DNA of 64,000 nt from Lepeophtheirus salmonis (GCF_016086655.4 NC_052134.2:8432001-8496000); one strand, 5' to 3'. Positions 10,870 through 24,310 are shown, numbered from the stretch's first letter. Notes: generated by a model not told the origin, from the sequence alone. A program made the numbers and translations.

Positions 10870-11210
10870 GTTTACAAAAAAGTAACCAAAAATCAACATG
10901 GTAAACCTGACAATTTTTTTTTTTTTTGTTTTTTTTTTTTTTTTTGAGGAGAGCAGCTTGGCTCTCATGACGTTTCATTAGATCAGCTACAATCAGTTCT
11001 GACAAGGGGGGGAATAAAGAAGAATATTGGAAAGAATTACTCAGATGTCGATCCCCAATTCTAATCTGAATCCCACGAGGACTTACAATTAGAACTCCAT
11101 AACTAGTCTTCAAGGTTCTCCCCCCTTTTAAGAACAGACACAAATATTCCATCAGGTTTGAATATAATTAATTGTATGCAGTAAAAGTAAAGTAATAACA
11201 TAAAAAACAA
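10870..11210 (+). repeat. Dispersed repeat family A, longest sense copy
   Basis: Begins with TCAACATGGTAAACCTGACA, then a T-tract, GAGGAGAGCAGCTTGGCTCT, CATGACGTTTCATTAGATCA, a purine-rich block, GATGTCGATCCCCAATTCTA, GAGGACTTACAATTAGAAC and ATATTCCATCAGG. It serves as the reference order for the other copies. There is no open frame of note on the sense strand; a 109-codon antisense frame (11152-10823) is caused by the Lys-encoding T-tract and purine block and is not treated as a gene. Confidence 0.7.
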
Positions 11211-12589
11211 AAATTCATTCTTCTGATTACAAATTCCAAAATAACAAACCAGTTAAAAAATACACACGATTTACTATCAATTTATGTTACTCTATTTCAC
11301 AAAAAAAAATTGAATGTTTAATATTTTGCAACAAATTGCAATATCTAAGTGTTTTTTAATTTAGTTATTTCATCGTGAATATTTTCAAAAGTTGGCTAGA
11401 ACCGTTCTTAGAAGTGTTCTAAAAAAACTCATGACATTCATCCAATAAATCACGATCTTACCTTGCTAAAACAAAAATATACAGTGGATATTTTTAATAA
11501 ATATGGATATTTGGATTTTTTAGCGTGAATATTTTTCCTATTGTTTTTGAAGGGGACTTGTGATTTTTGTGCAGAGTCAGTTTATTGTCCGATGATAGAC
11601 ACATCTTGAGAATTATATAGTCAGCCACAACAATCAATTAATGTACACTTATTTATTGCAATATGTGCCAAATATTTAAACATTTTATACTTTCAAATTA
11701 GAGTAATGACGCAACATTTTGCAGCATAAATCCTTAAGAATTTTATTAAATTGACTGCAAAATTTTACTTATGCAACTTGTATAAATGATATTGATAAAA
11801 ATGAAGAAAATGAGGATTTTATATGGGTGAGTTTGGCTAAAAATGTGTTATTCCGCAACAAATATACAAATAAACACATAACATTGAAAGCATTCCTTAT
11901 TTGCTAAAGGAATTCCAATATTTCCCGGGTTTCTGTAATTTCAAAGAATCCCGGGAAATGAGGCACCCTACAGCATTCAAAGGTAGTTAAATATTCATAT
12001 GTCTCTTGGCTATACTCATACACAAGGAAAAAAATATATTTGTACATAAAACACTTGTTTCAATACCAAGGTAGGTATTTTGTGAGCTCTACTCTTGAAA
12101 AATGTGTTTATTTAAAGATTGCGCACGATAACAATATGTATTATTGTAGGCTTCAAGTACATAAAATATAAAGACACTTGTATGAATAAACATTCCTCAT
12201 GAAATCAAAAGAATTAGTAAAATGACACCTTAATGTTATGTTTTTTTAATTTATATAATTCATATGAATCAACTCTTTGTTAATGAACATACTTTCTATC
12301 AAGCAGTTAGTGAACTAGGTAAAAAAGAAACCCCGAAAATAAAACGAATTTAGTTTTACGCTAACCAGTTAAACCAATATTTATGATTAAATCATTTAAA
12401 TTTTCTATAACTTTTTAAGTATGACATCCATTTTACACTCATAAATATCAATTATAATGCTAAGAATACTTATATGAACATAACATTAAGTTGTGGAAAA
12501 GATCATTTCGTATTTCTTTTTTTTACACCTTCTTTAAAACTAATTATATCTTTTTCAGAATTGATCACATCAGATCATACGATAAAGCC
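11211..12589. other. AT-rich non-coding DNA
   Basis: No supported genes. CCCGGG-containing words at 11924-11955 flank a short inverted motif (TTTCCCGGG ... CCCGGGAAA). Confidence 0.45.
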
Positions 12590-13250
12590 TTGTAAAGGTG
12601 TGAGTGTGTACTACAAACGATTTCTGTACAGTTTTGCAAATCGTCAATTCATTCGTGAATTATCGTGCGTTGTGTATGGAGGTCTCAAGGAAGAAATTTG
12701 CCATATTTTACATTTTTAATACAAGAAAGGAGAAAATACGTCATTTCTGTAACTTGCGATGAGATCCTTTTTGAAAGCCAATGCAGCAGCCCAGAACGTG
12801 GCCAAGTGAGGATTGTTACTGTGTGTTTGGTGGGATTGGTAGAGAAGAATCTACGATGAGCTGCTCCCCTATGACCAAAATCTTTCATCTACTGTGAACA
12901 ACTTGACCGTTACAAGCTGGTAATCGAACAGAAGCGGCCAAGTTGGTGAACAAGAGAGCAATCGTGTTTCATCAAGACAACGGCAGGCAGCACATTTCAA
13001 TACAGAACAGAAACTCCTGGAGCTCGGATGGAAAGTTCTTGGCCTTCCATCTTACAGTCTGTAACTGGTACCAAGTAACTATCACCTGTTCCTGTCTAGG
13101 GTTAACGAGCTAGGCGATACAAATTTGGCCTTAATAGGACTTTTACAACAAAACCACAAAACCATTATAAAGTTGGATTCTTTTTGGCAACAAGTTCGAG
13201 AAAAACTATATCCTTGTCATAAATAATATTAAAACATGAGTTTGGTGTTT
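12590..13250 (+). pseudogene. Decayed mariner transposase (DD34D type), third Asp lost
   Basis: Segments in three frames match the mariner order. VTCDE-type first catalytic block occurs at about 12748-12762. LLCVWWDW, then a stop, then RRIYDELLPYDQ occurs at about 12814-12875. VNKRAIVFHQDNGRQH carries the second catalytic Asp (about 12945-12993). PSNYHLFLS follows at about 13071-13097, where the usual PSDYHLF Asp has become Asn. A C-terminal FYNKTTKPL..SW segment ends the fossil. Multiple frameshifts and stops make it inactive. Terminal repeats were not confidently found, although GTTACTTAATTTGATTCCC in reverse complement at about 13340-13360 would fit a mariner end. Confidence 0.85.
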
Positions 13251-16200
13251 CAACAAGATATAATTAGTTAGTTTGTTAATAAAAACATCAAATTATTACT
13301 TTGATAAAAATGTCTAAAAAATTTTTTATTACATTTGGGAATCAAATTAAGTAACCCTCTATTCATATGAGGTTTCGTGTATATATATATATGTGTGGCT
13401 ATCCATATCCACAATGTGTACACATTGGAAAAATTATATATAGTGTATCTTTTCAGAGATGATAATAGTTACATTGGAAATTGTTATTGATTGTACTCAA
13501 AACATCACATGATGAGAATTAGTAATAAAAATCAAGCCAGCCCAGTTACCCTTATTTTATGTTATACGTCTGTTTGACACATTTAATTTCTTGCAATGTA
13601 CAATATACTGGTTACTCTATATTTTTCTTTACGAAATTTTTTGACTTCCCTGAATCTAGAGTCTAGTACTAGTTTTCAAAATTTGAACACTTTGAAAGGT
13701 CATAAAAGGACTGTGGAATATTTGTATACAAATATATTATTAGGTTAATTTTCATCCGGATAATTGATATGCAGTTCAGATACCGAATAAACTTTTTGTT
13801 TGATCATTTTTGTACTTGCCATTTTTTGTTCTATTATTTGACTATCAATCAATCGCAAAGGTCTTAAGTCTGTGTCACTTTCCTTGTCATCTCTTTGTCA
13901 AATGCCCAAAAATGAGCTGTAAAAAGTTTTTAGTCGAAGAAGAGTTGATGACCTAAGCCTTGAACCTCACTGTAATAACATTTCTGGTCCGATTTAAAAA
14001 ATTCAAAAATCAATAGGCACTTAAGATATAAAGCTACCTATATAATTACAGACAGTTCTAATTTCATCACACAGGCCCACTCTATTTAATATAATACAAG
14101 TGTGTAACTTTCAAGTTTCCACCCGGTATACATAATGAAACAGTAAAAGAAGAGAAGCAAGGTGAGTCAGAGAATCAATTTAAATATTAGTAAAAAAATA
14201 TGAGTTTAAATAAAAAATTATGCGAAATAACTGATCCAAAAGAATGTTATTTTATTGTTTGTCAATTGTGAAGAGCAAAAAATCCCAGTGTACTAACAAA
14301 GGAATAAATATGGCTCCTGACTGAACACTTTTTTATGTTCTGAAGTGTTGTTTACATTGAACATTTAATCAAGGATCAATTGTATGGATAAAATACAACC
14401 AATGTATATTAGAAAATAAACTGCAGATTACTGCTGATGCAATCAAATCTACCACTACTTAACAAATGATTTTTTGTTATTGTTATCATATGATCATTAT
14501 TATTATTGCAGTATTTTCCCTATTTTTTAAAGTATGCCTAGGGAAATAAAAAATAGATAGCTTATCATGGATATCTTCAAACTCATAAGTTGATTTTGCA
14601 TTTTATATATTTTATCTTCCTTTGAAAAAAGATATTTAATTATATTTTCAAAAAATCTTCCTTTAATTGTGTGTAATCTGATTATTTTTTTAAATAAACT
14701 TAATTTTTGTAGCAAAGAACAAAAACTATCCATCACAAGGTTATTCTAGTAAAACACTTAATTAACTATTTAAAGAAAATTTGATGAGAGACGAACTTTG
14801 ATTGGTTTTACTTTCGGATAATATATACAATACTCTTAAATATACTTTTCTAGATAGAGCTAGGGGCTCTAACAATGTATTATAAGGATTTTCCATTACT
14901 TTTCCTTAATGTACATTATCGCTATTTCTGCCCTTATATAGCAGAGATATTGTTGTTATTAACTATGTGGCCAATTCAGCGTGAATCAAAGTCATAAATG
15001 AAGATACACAAAACTTATTGATTTATAATTTAAATCTATATTGAAGAACTTTGAACTCCACTTTGCTATGAATCATGACATAGTGGATTTTTACGCCACC
15101 TCACAGTCATCAAAGAGTGCTACTTAACATGAGGAAATGTACTAACCTTACTTATTATATTTGGTACATTTCCTACAGTTAGGTGGCACTGCCTGTTTAT
15201 ACGTGACATAGATTAAACTTTGACCCCGTTCGAAAACATACTGACCTGCAAAACATAAAAAAAATATTTGATAACTTTTTCGGGGTAACCCTAGATGGAG
15301 AGTCTGATTTTGCAAACAGTAAATATTTCTGGAATGTGCTATGAATTTATATGGCCATATAGAGAGTGGAACCCTGTCAGTTCTAAAAACATAAAAAGTA
15401 TGTTGTATGACATGATTGTGGAGGACAAGGGCTAGATAGAAGCTTTATTTTCTATGTTTATAAAGTTATAAAAATTATGCCTCGTTCATACTAGCTATTA
15501 GTTGATTTGCTGTGCGAACTATGATATTCCCTTTGAAGAAATATAATTATAACAGTATTTTACCTAAATAGCTACATCTACTTAGTATTATTTAGCATAC
15601 AACTGCATTTTAACTCAACAGTATTATCTCTTAGCACAAATAATTTAGTAATATATCATTAAAATGTAAACTGTATTATATCATTCCAAGCGGATAGCAC
15701 TAAATTTGAGTTATTTTCACCTACAAAATGAATTTTATTTATTTGATATTTATAACAAACAGAAAGTATTGTAATAACTAGGTGATGCTAATGATCAGAG
15801 CAGAATTTGAATCTCCTAGCTTAAATATTAGTGAACAATTAATCATCCAAATGTTGAAAGTCTCAATTCAAGCTTTTGTTCAGATAGCATGTTTTTGCAC
15901 TTGGTCAACGAAATATATTATTGCATATTTTATTAATGAAATCCAATTAAGAATAACAATTTGGCTACAACTAGGTAAAATTGGTAAAAGTAGTATAAAT
16001 ACCTTTGTCAGTATTTAATTGTATCTATCATTTTATTTTATTTTATCTAAAGTGTAATGTTCTGTATGACACGATAACGTTTACGCTTAATGCAAATATA
16101 ATAAGTGCACACGTTCAAAATGAATACACAGTTAACGAAAGAAAATCATAAGAAACAAATATGAACATATCCATATCCAGTATTAATAAACAATTAAATA

Positions 16201-16259
16201 CAAACATTCCAATATAATAAAACTCTCAGTAATTTTGAAAGTGATTTCTGATTCTCCCT
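13251..16259. other. AT-rich non-coding DNA with a small foldback
   Basis: A TA microsatellite lies at about 13378-13392. At about 15100-15188 GCCACCT..GAGGAAATGTAC is mirrored by GTACATTTCC..AGGTGGC, giving an imperfect hairpin of about 85 bp. No coding or RNA gene was recognised in the remaining sequence. Confidence 0.45.
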
Positions 16260-16274
16260 TGCAACGCTACTGAG

Positions 16275-16658
16275 GATATTAACGTCGTATCATCCCTGGA
16301 AATCCCACAGGAAGCCCTTGATTTTTTACCTCCTGGACTGTTGAAATTAATAGCTCCATTTATAGAGCCTCGCTATACACAATGCTATTTTGGTAAGGTA
16401 AGTCTGTAAAGATTTTCAGTGATCATTGAAAATTTACAAGCTCAACAGATAACGTCATTGCGACCCCAAACACAGGAATATAACGATGAAGAATAATTGA
16501 AATACCTAAGCATAGTTAATGAATCAGAAATCAATTGGGAAAACCTTGTGTTAACCTACGATCCGACCTTTGAATGCCTCTCCGTATCCTCAAAGTGGTT
16601 TACTTCACAACAGCCGATCGCCTATTCTTCTGACACATTTTCGATCATAAAAAAGTGA
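16275..16658 (+). pseudogene. Unrecognised coding-like frame with a possible short intron; gene or pseudogene
   Basis: One reading frame (phase of 16260) stays coding-like for about 130 codons with two TAA stops. The first block, from GAT 16275 (after a pyrimidine-rich acceptor-like tract ending TGAG), encodes a hydrophobic, Pro-containing peptide including IPQEALDFLPPGLLKLIAPF and ends at AAG|GTAAGT (16395-16403), a consensus donor. The first TAA (16407-16409) falls inside the putative 51-base, frame-preserving intron 16398-16448 that ends AACAG. The frame then continues to TAA 16494-16496 and, past that stop, through EINWENLVLTYDPTFECL to TGA 16656-16658. AATAAA occurs at 16715-16720. Codon use and amino-acid composition differ from chance frames nearby. 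I do not recognise the family. It may be a short gene ending at 16496, or a pseudogene with one nonsense codon. Confidence 0.35.
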
Positions 16659-18362
16659 AAATCACATATCTTTCCGATATTATGCTCCTTCGTTAATCTC
16701 TGTGTCTTTTCATAAATAAATAACTTATACTGTCGAATGAGAATTGATAAGGGAGATGTGATTAGCTCTTCTTCCATTCGAACTGCAGTCGTGTTTGTTA
16801 ATTATTCGATATATTATATATAAAAACAACAATCGTAAATTATTTGCACTATATTCGATCCACATGCTATATGCATATAAAATGATTAATAATTAATATA
16901 ATTAAAATATTATTCTGCACTATTTTCATTAATTCACCTATATATATTATATAAAAAATAAACAGTATCAATATAATATAATATCACTTTAAATTGAATT
17001 TAAATTATGCAATATAATATATCAGCATATGTATTAAATACAATTTTTAGCAAATTCAAGTAAATCTTCGTCACTCTATAGATTCTCTATGCTCTGTTAC
17101 TTCAATGAACACGGTCAATTCTCTAACTTTCTTACCCACCAGTTTTAACAACATTGCCTTAATTTAGTGACATATTTTTAGTGTATTCTTCAACTTACAT
17201 CGTGTGTAACTTTCTTATCTTAAAAGATTAAAAATAGGTTAGGTATAAATATGGATTTCTACGTTATCCGTCTCTTTTAATACACATGATCTCAAGTTGT
17301 GATAGATCTTAATATCTCTTCAATTGTGAGATATGAATTTTATGCATCCATGACAGTATTTTGAAACTTTCAATTACGAATAGGCCGTTTACATTACTTC
17401 TAAAGATTTAAAATGTTTTTGTTTGATCCTCAATGATGAAATTATTAGTTATCTGGCAATCTGTGAAGAGTTGTAGATTTTTGGAAATTTTTCGAAAAGT
17501 TTTATTTTTTGAAAATAGTTGTTGATTTTTTTTTCCAAAAAATTAATTTATTTTGTATGTAATATATCAATGTTATTTTAAGAAAATTTAAGTAAGAATT
17601 TGCTTCCATAACTAAGTAACTTTGTAGTCGCAATACCTTTTACATAAAGAAATGATAATTTAAGAGTGACGATTCTTTACAAATATGTATCTAATTTATG
17701 TATGTACTAACGAGGAGAACGTGGTAGGAACTTTCTTTATTTGAAGGATGTAATGATCATGAGTTTAAATAATAATGTAATATTGTGAATTATTTAAAAA
17801 AATGAATTTTATAATTTTGATATTAGCTAGATTACGTTCATTATCTAAAAATTATTTATGATAATTGAGTAATTTAATAATATATAGTAGAGTTGATTGG
17901 AAACAGTTGAAAGTCAAAACATAACCTGTGTCTTCAACAACATCAAAGATGTATCCACAAAATGTAAAATAAAAACATATAAATACTGCAAATTATTGTC
18001 GAAAAAATAAATAATTTTTGTCAATTTTTCTTCGAAATATTAGATAAGGACTGTTGTCGTAAAGAAAAAATAGTTTTTTGGAGGATCAATACTTTTTTAA
18101 TCAGGTGGTCAGTTTTATTGTTTTTCTAGAAACTTATATCGAATGGAATGTTTTATTCTTCAGAAATATTTATATATAATTTTGTTAAAATACGAAAACT
18201 TGCATATAGAAGAGAAATTTGATAAATTGTAACACCCAGAACAAAGTGGTTAGCCACAAGAAATCTTGCAATTTTCCTGGTATTGTGTATTTATTTAATA
18301 AATTCTACTTACGTTTCACATAAAACTGTGATAGCGAATTTCTCTTATCTGCAAACAGTGAT
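16659..18362. other. AT-rich non-coding DNA
   Basis: Very A/T-rich, with long T and A runs and no supported feature. Confidence 0.45.
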
Positions 18363-19132
18363 TTATAAGTGGTACATTGAAATCGGAACACTTATTAATT
18401 CAATAATTAATTAAGGTTGAGTGATTGAAACTTACTAATATTCCGATATATTAAAGCATAAACAATTAATTACAAAACAAAACAAAGCTGATCTCTTTTG
18501 CTTATGCATAAGTTAGAGAAACTGACCATTGAACGTGATCGACGAATTTCTATTTGCAGACTGTAAGCAGTGGTACGTCTCCAGGACTACCGTCTACATA
18601 CTCAGCAACTCCAAAACATTGAAGAGGAAGAAGGGCTCAGTCTACAAGACCAAACTGGTTCGGATGAGTTAAAGAAAACAACCAAGTTTATGAGAACCCT
18701 TGTAAGAGAACTCGGGGTTTCTCATCAGATTGTACAGAGAGCTATCAAAAAATTGGTGGAAAGAGTCATTTTTTGCACCAGCAATGAAAGAAACCTATCT
18801 CCTCCGTTTTAAGAGTATCTTGAACTCTTTTTTTACCCTTTTGGCCCCCCGTGCAGCTATGATGCCAACCCCCTAGACTGCATATTTGAGGTGCATGTCG
18901 GGGAGAAGGTCTACAGTGCCCTTCATCCAAACACCGTGTTCCTCAAAGCCACTTTTAAAAAGTGCTGGAACGCAATAACAAAGGACTGGATCTGCAGCGG
19001 TGCCATACCTTCTGTCCTCCATCTGGAAGCCATCAATGCCACTAACAGAGGCAACATTACTTATTGAGAGACCTCACACAAGTTTTAAAGTTTAACATTT
19101 AAAGTGTTCAAATTTTAATGGACCACTCTGTA
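18363..19132 (+). mobile_element. Internally shortened mariner-like element with transposase remnants
   Basis: The right end reads AATGGACCACTCTGTA, ending at TA 19131-19132. Its reverse complement (TACAGAGTGGTCCATT..) matches the left end around TTATAAGTGGTACATTGAAA at 18363 onward, including the following CGGAACACTTA, so boundaries rest on inverted repeats of about 30 bp. Inside are WYVSRTTVY and VRELGVSHQIVQRAIKKL (helix-turn-helix, about 18700-18755), then NPLDCIFEVHVGEKVYSAL (third catalytic Asp, from about 18867) and LEAINATNRGNITY at the C-terminus (stop near 19065). The first two catalytic Asp regions are deleted, so it is not autonomous. The copy at 32520-33181 has the same layout. 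Confidence 0.8.
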
Positions 19133-19559
19133 ACTATATATTAATTTGCTATAATACATTGAAAGCGGATATTTCCTCACCTGGAAATATCTTCAGTACG
19201 TGTAAAGAAATGATTGCACGCTAATTTGAGCTCCATAAAGTAATTAGTAGACGCTATCGATGTTGGAATCTTCTCTGCATTAATCACTCTGTAACCTATT
19301 TTAGAGTAGAACTCTTTTTAAAAGTGGGGCCAACTGTAGTCACAGTCGTCTAAGACCAGAGTAAATGCAAATAGATTTATAGATTTAAACAGTAGCAATC
19401 ATATTTTATTATTAGATTGTTTAAAAGATAATTTTTTGGTTAATAAAATTATTAAATAATTCTACAAAACAAAATTAACTGTAAAATCTAGGGTTAAATT
19501 TCGGCGTGTCTGAGTTCAACCAACTCTGGATAATTTAATCAAAAACAAAAAGTTTTGCA
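19133..19559. other. AT-rich non-coding DNA
   Basis: Nothing supported in this interval. Confidence 0.4.
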
Positions 19560-20160
19560 ATGGTACTATCAGGGGTCTCCACAAATGGTGGGCAGAAGGG
19601 GTTGTACCCAACCCAAAAAAAAAAAATAAAGGAATTTTTACTTTCTACTAAATAATTTAGTATTTGAAAAAAATAATTTCTTATAAACATCTGGAAAATT
19701 TTCAAATTTTTTTCCAAAATATTAAATTTTCAAATTTAATATTGAAATTTATCTCAAAAAAATTATTTTTTTTGTTTTTTGTTTTGCAAAAATATGGATT
19801 TTTGAGAAAAAAAAAAATTTTTAGAACAGCCTTGGATTTTTGAATTTTTTTTTTTCCAAAAAAATTAATCTTTCAAATTTTATTGGCATCAGTTTTCTTT
19901 CTTAAATGTAATATTTTAAATTTTTTTTAAAGTTTTATTTTTTGTTAACAGCTCCGGATTTTGGAAAAAAAAATTTAAGAAATATAATTTCTTGTGAATA
20001 GCTTTGGATTTTTGAAAGGTTTTTCGAATAAAATTAATATTTGAAACTATTTCCAAAAAATTAATATTTGAAATTTTTTCCCAAAATGTAATTTTTCAAT
20101 TTTTCTGAAATTAAGAAAAAAAGCCCTCCACGAAATGTATGCCTGTGGAAGGCCTTGTCT
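19560..20160. repeat. T-rich dispersed repeat family C, copy 1
   Basis: Starts with GGGTCTCCACAAATGGTGGG and a pyrimidine/purine leader ending AAAATAAAGGAATTTTTACT, then about 500 bases of quasi-periodic TTTTTGAAATTTTTTCC / AAAATTAAT units, and ends near AAGCCCTCCACGAAATGTAT. The 27680-28045 segment begins with a similar leader (AAAATAAAGGAATATTTGCT) and the same T-rich units. Open minus-strand frames here are Lys/Asn/Phe low-complexity and are not genes. Confidence 0.65.
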
Positions 20161-20849
20161 AGGTACTTTCTACTTATTTTGAATATAAAAGTAAAAATGA
20201 TTAATGTCTTTAAATCAAAAATTACAAGTAATTTTTTTTCATTCAAACAGACAAAAATGGATTGGGTCACGCTTTTCATGGAAAACATACGTGCATAATA
20301 TATTTGTTACACTTGAAAGAATAAATTGTTTGACATGATTATGAAAGGTTTCATTAGGGTAAATTGATATTCACAAGTCAACTATTAAATGTAATAATAT
20401 GGCGTTTACATAAATCTGTATTTATGTATGTATAATTAAATAAATATACCATTTTTTAGAAGGTCAATCATAATATGAAGTACACATATATACATTTATA
20501 TTGCTATTGCAGAACCATAAAATAATGGCTATACGGGAATAATAAATGCATTTCTACTATGATATAAAGATTATTGGTACTGATGCTATTATTACTGTTG
20601 CAAATACCTATAGAAATTGCAAAAAAACAGATATTATAAAGTAGTCTAATGGAAAAGAAAACGACTTTTAAATTGTTACCATTGCATTTATATTTATATA
20701 TATATATTTTTTTTTTTTGAATTGAAAATAGTTTTTTATTTACTTTCATTTTAAAATTACCTCAATTTTGCACACACAAATGCAGTAAGATAAGTTTAAA
20801 TACCTTTGTATGTTGAAAAAACTAAAGAATCAATTTCATAATGTGATTC

Positions 20850-21190
20850 GAACTAGAGATGTTTAAGGAATATAGGTGCAAACAAGAACAGGGATATGTG
20901 ACTCGATTTAAGTTCATATTTTGAGTAATTACGACTCTACTTGATATCACAATCAAAGTTTCGAGACTTTACTAAAAATTCGATAGCTAATACTCGAGAT
21001 ACAATTTAGACTTAACGGCTATTTTATACGTAAATGAAGAAAAACCATAACACAATGGGATCTATAATATACTTATCGACTTGATATTAACTCAAAATAA
21101 ATTTGAACACTCGAGATGTATGCAAAAAAATATAAAAAGAATTATCAAAGACTTGAGACTCGATTCGAACTGGTAGTGTAAGGTCTTTTA
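20850..21190. repeat. Degenerate ACTCGA-word repeat region
   Basis: Words such as GTGATTCGAACTAGAG, GTGACTCGATTTAAG, TTTCGAGACTTTAC, ATACTCGAGATAC, ACACTCGAGATG and GAGACTCGATTCGAACTGG recur irregularly over about 340 bases. This looks like an old simple-sequence-derived repeat. No coding content. Confidence 0.45.
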
Positions 21191-23684
21191 CCTCACGATT
21201 ATAAGCATACAAAAAATATTGGAATGTGAGTATTTTTAAACATATTTTATTCGATCTACAAATATAGAATTTAATATTTGGAACAAAAGATTGCAAGAAA
21301 GGAAAACAGTTAGAAAAAAATGGCAAGATTTTTTAAACTGATACCTATCACTAATATATTATATATTAGGATAAAAGAAGAATAAACAAACACGATAGTA
21401 GTTGGAATAGACAAAGTGCTAATCATGTAGTTATCAATTATAATATCATTAGACATGATGGAGTTTACATTTAATACAAATGAATCCAAGCCAAAAAGGG
21501 AATTTATATTTGAGTTCAGAATCCAATATTGAGCGTAGTCATCTGAATTCAGAAATATCTTGAATTATAGTAATTTGGAACTAACTATTACCTTAAAGTA
21601 TCCACAAATTAGAAGTCGGATAAATAAAAGTATTTTTTGATAATTTAAAAGTGTCTGTATCTTGTTTTGAACCGTATATAATTCCATTTGTAGGCTGAAA
21701 AATGATGAAAAGCGGGGCTCTTCTTTAGATCCTTCATAATACATGGCGATGAAGAATAAAATAGTTATATTATAGAAAATATTCAAAGGATAATTTAAAA
21801 AAGATATATTTACAAAATATGCATTTACATGGATTTTTGTTCAATTTTGTATTTTTAAGTGATCCCATTTTGAAATATTAAAATTATCTACGAATCGTGA
21901 ATGGATCACTTTATTATTTTGATCCTGGTATCTCATTCGCTAGGATGGAGTTCACTGTATTCCCTCATGAGGTCTGGTAGTTATCCTGTCGTCCCTTATG
22001 GATGCCCAAATTGGAAGTAGCTTCCTTCGATTGCCTCGGCTTTCCTTTTACAGAGCATGACGTCATGAAATTAGTATTGAAATCGGAAAAATATGAAGAT
22101 AATGTTAACTATTTGCTATTACAACTTGTTTATATAGTAATAATTTTCATTCATATTCTTCGATAAATATCACTGAAGACCATTTATTACAAAGGAAGCT
22201 ACATATTCAAATGTAATTGCATCATACTAGAAAAGTACACATATAAATTGGTTCAAAGAGCCTATAAATGACTAGTTATGGTTCTCCTAACATGGATATT
22301 AATCCATTGGAAGAATGAATTCACAGTATACAACTTGAGGATTCAATTCCTTTATTTAACTACGTAATATAGTACGTTTCGATCTCTTTGGACACGAAAG
22401 AAGGTCTATGAAAAGACGTAGATCCACAAAGGACTCGAATAATCGAAGTTGTGAAAAAAACCTGAAAATTAACATCAACAATTATTATTTCCTACACATC
22501 CTTTTGCACTATTCTCCGTCATATCTGTTACACATTATACTAATATATTATCACTTTAAGAATGAAGGAATAACAAATTTAGAAAACAAAATAAATGAAC
22601 TCTTCAGGATGCCAAAAACTGTTTAAAAATACTTAAGATTTACAACCCTATCTACATATAGGCATTTCACATCAGATAGTTTTAAATATCAGTAAGAGAT
22701 ACATCAATGGGACAAATGTCACGGAGGCACAATATCTTATGATTAGCACTATTTTCTTTACCACAAACATTAAAGGATAGTAAAATGTTTGAATTACATC
22801 AGATTTGGTTGAATTTACTCTAAAGTTTGTCAAAAATATTTGATAAGACCGAATAATCTATTATCATTTTACAAAACTTGATAATGTAAAATAATTGATA
22901 TTTTGGATCATTTTACATATTTTAAAATAGTACATAAAATAGTTTCTGAAAGAAAGAATGTATGACTCACATTTAAATAAATTTAAATCATTTCATATTT
23001 AGAAAAAGATGTGCAGCAACATTTAATGCTCGAAATGATGCATTTCTCATATACTTTTTATATTGTTTCACAAAATAAATACATAACTCATAAATAAATA
23101 TTATATTTAAACATTGAAATGCATTTGTTCTTTACGGATTTGCAAATAAATATGTGGTAGATGAGACGCTAAGACCAATTTTATTCATTTTATCAAATTT
23201 TGCATTTTAGTTGAAAGGTTTTCAATTATCAAAGTAAATGTTCTAACGAAATTATGACATATATAAGAAGATACAAAACTGAGTATGTGAGTATGTCAAA
23301 ATATCCAATACTATGTTTGTGAAAGATTCCTTTATACAAACAACTTACAACTCAGTAAAACACTTTTTGAATCGGGATAGATGGACACATCGCTAAATAT
23401 ATGCCTATTTTATATAAATACAAGCAGGAATATTTTTACGAAAATAGAATCTGAATGTATAAAAAGGACATGCGTATGTAGGAAGCATAAATTTAAAAAA
23501 AAGTTATTAAGAGAAAAAAATGAATGCTCTATGAAAACTCTAATATATACGAAAGAAAGGATTACTATAGTTTTATGTCAGCATACAAAGTGGAGATTTT
23601 AAATCAGGAAAATTAAAGGAAAATGTATATTACAATTTATTTCTAAAATTAATCTAGCAATTTAAAAAACTTTTACTGTTACAT
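21191..23684. other. Mostly AT-rich non-coding DNA; unidentified GC-richer block at 21905-22075
   Basis: The block 21905-22075 stands out by composition. In reverse complement it has an open frame of about 30 codons (KGKPRQSKEATSNLGIHKG..) ending at a TGA, with no motif I recognise. Near 22280-22315 a segment GGTTCTCCTAACATGGATAT could encode SPNMDINPLEE, reminiscent of a Tc1 catalytic motif but too short to call. The rest is empty. Confidence 0.4.
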
Positions 23685-23965
23685 GACAGGGTCCATAGTG
23701 AGGTCAATCATTCAAACTAACCATCTCCAGCTTCAACCCCACCTAGCCTTGAACCTGATATAGCCCTTAATGTGCAATTCCTTGTCCATGTTGGTCACTG
23801 CCTCGAGAACGGAAGCCCTCAAAAAGTCGATAGTACTGTTATGTGCACGTTTATTTAATTCTCTCTCCATGACGCCCCCACAAATGGGATCATATCAAGC
23901 GAGCTAAAAGGCCACATTTCCATAACCCAAATGTGGATGTCGTCCAGTTTAGCTATTCAGGAGAA
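23685..23965 (-). pseudogene. 3' end of a mariner-like element with transposase C-terminus
   Basis: Read on the minus strand: a degraded WPxSSPDLNPLD region (third Asp area broken by stops near 23910), then MERELNKRAHNSTIDFLRAS and VTNMDKELHIKGYIRFKARW, the standard C-terminal helix block of maT/mariner transposases. The element ends in GACCCTGTC, that is GACAGGGTCC on the plus strand at 23685, which resembles terminal repeats of the superfamily. The 5' half is absent. Confidence 0.75.
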
Positions 23966-24009
23966 TTTTTGGCATGTTTAAATAGAAAGAAACCGAAAAT
24001 AAACATAAT

Positions 24010-24310
24010 ATCCCTTAAAACGTGAAGAATGGAAGAAAGCAGCTTAGCTCTCATAAAGTTTAATTAGACAAGCAACTTTGAAAAGGAGGAAGGAAGAGAA
24101 AGAAGTTAAAGGCCATTAGCAAGATTTACACTCACGTAAATTCTATTCTGAGTTCAACAAGGCCTTACAATAATAACTCTGCAACAAATCATTAGGCTGC
24201 CTCTCCCTATCTTATGAGCTCACGCAAATGTTCCATCCGGTTTCGTATACATCAATAATATGTTGTATATAGTAGAAAGGGAAGTAGACTTCTCCGGAAT
24301 TAAATAATAA
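24010..24310 (+). repeat. Dispersed repeat family A, sense copy
   Basis: Contains AAAGCAGCTTAGCTCTCATA, TTTAATTAGACAAGCAAC, an AGGAGGAAGGAAGAGAAAG block, TTCTATTCTGAGTTCAACAA, GGCCTTACAATAATAACTCT and AAATGTTCCATCCGGTTTCG, in the family order. Confidence 0.65.

Noticed and set aside
10823..11152. 109-codon minus-strand frame, one of the longest in the window
   Set aside because: It lies wholly within family A repeat sequence and includes a Lys/Asn run from a T-tract; other family A copies do not keep it open.
22280..22315. Possible Tc1 motif SPNMDINPLEE
   Set aside because: Eleven residues without any flanking transposase similarity or terminal repeats.
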